A DNA stretch of 5,841 nt from Caryophanales bacterium UBA1744 (GTDB taxonomy: Bacteria; Bacillota_I; Bacilli_A; RFN20; CAG-826), in contig DCHU01000005.1 of assembly GCA_002314915.1 (NCBI GenBank), positions 1 to 5,841 of the forward strand. Direction: 5' to 3'. The translations under genes were made by a program, and so were the position numbers. Positions 5,473 to 5,841 of the stretch are shown piece after piece. The notes under the pieces were generated by a model. That model was not told where the DNA came from. It saw only the letters and a program-made list of their open reading frames with translations, and ran no database searches. Position 1 is the stretch's first letter; the number at the start of each line of letters is the position of its first letter.

Positions 5473-5841
5473 ATGAAGAAGGCTAATACTTTTAAAGGTT
5501 TAGCTGCCACATTCGGTTCACTTGCAGCAGTCTGTTTGTTCATGACTGCCCTTGCATGGGATAGAGCGGGAGACATCAACCTCAAGCTCGGAGTCAACAA
5601 AGGCAACTCAGACGCAGCTTCAGTCGGCGCTTACCCATCTGCCTTCGGCAGTAGAGATGAGATGCTCGAAGCTGAGAGCAAGTACACAATCCAGTGCGAA
5701 GAGGAGGGCTCCGTCCTATTAAAGAACAACGGCGCTCTTCCTTTCTCAAATGAAATCAAGAATGTGACGCTATTCGGATACGCATCGGTCAACCCTGCGT
5801 ATCACGGCGGATCAGGCGGTCCAGCCAACACCGGAACATCT
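5473..5841 (+). CDS. N-terminus of a second reversed-order GH3 glycosidase, 3' partial
   Basis: The frame stays open for 123 codons to the right edge. Residues 2-8 are basic and residues 9-28 hydrophobic, ending in ALA before Trp29: either a signal peptide with a possible signal peptidase I site or an uncleaved N-terminal anchor. From about residue 70 the sequence matches the start of a GH3 C-domain, with EEEGSVLLKNNGALPF (about 76-91) and then VTLFGYASVNPAYHGGSGGP (about 97-116), the strand and glycine-rich loop that open this domain. A GH3 C-domain straight after the signal region means the catalytic N-domain must come later, the same reversed order as in the gene at the left edge. The visible parts of the two paralogues do not overlap (this one ends about where the other begins), so their identity cannot be judged. 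It probably shares an mRNA with the lipoprotein gene 10 bases upstream. Substrate is undetermined. Confidence 0.85.
   Translation, partial: MKKANTFKGLAATFGSLAAVCLFMTALAWDRAGDINLKLGVNKGNSDAASVGAYPSAFGSRDEMLEAESKYTIQCEEEGSVLLKNNGALPFSNEIKNVTLFGYASVNPAYHGGSGGPANTGTS

Noticed and set aside
5418..5606. Minus-strand open frame over the lipoprotein end and second GH3 start.
   Set aside because: The plus strand carries a stop, an SD and a clear signal sequence plus GH3 motifs here.

Overview
The window looks like a piece of a low-to-moderate GC Firmicutes chromosome, probably from an uncultured gut or rumen Bacilli/Clostridia-type anaerobe. The reasons are AAGGAG-type ribosome binding sites, consensus sigma-A-like promoter elements, a lipobox lipoprotein with no sign of an outer membrane, an AgrC/AgrA-style (GHKL kinase plus LytTR regulator) two-component pair, and GH3 glycosidases with the reversed domain order reported from rumen Firmicutes. 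Tryptophan is read from TGG and no in-frame TGA is seen, so the standard bacterial code fits. No genus can be named from the sequence alone.

Layout, left to right: (1) 1-2512 (+) is the 3' part of a large GH3 glycoside hydrolase in the order GH3 C-domain, Fn3-like domain, linker, GH3 catalytic N-domain, C-terminal membrane anchor. A rho-independent terminator follows at 2521-2550. (2) 2586-3950 (+) is a polytopic membrane sensor kinase with a GHKL ATPase domain. (3) 3947-4645 (-) is its probable partner, a LytTR response regulator, placed tail-to-tail with the kinase so that the stop codons overlap. (4) 4646-4820 is a 175-base divergent regulatory region with a near-consensus promoter for the regulator (predicted leaderless), a dyad over that promoter's -10, repeated motifs, and a weak promoter plus strong SD for the rightward genes. 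(5) 4821-5462 (+) is a small surface lipoprotein of unknown function. Ten bases downstream, 5473 to the window end (+) is the 5' end of a second GH3 enzyme of the same reversed type.

Working model (inference): the kinase senses an extracellular cue and the LytTR regulator acts on the divergent intergenic region to control the lipoprotein-GH3 operon, and perhaps the first GH3. Both enzymes appear to be displayed outside the membrane and would release monosaccharides from plant or host glycans. The most interesting points are the convergent sensor/regulator pair with a terminator embedded in the opposing gene, the predicted leaderless regulator mRNA, the repeat-bearing divergent promoter region, and the unknown lipoprotein coupled to a reversed-order GH3.
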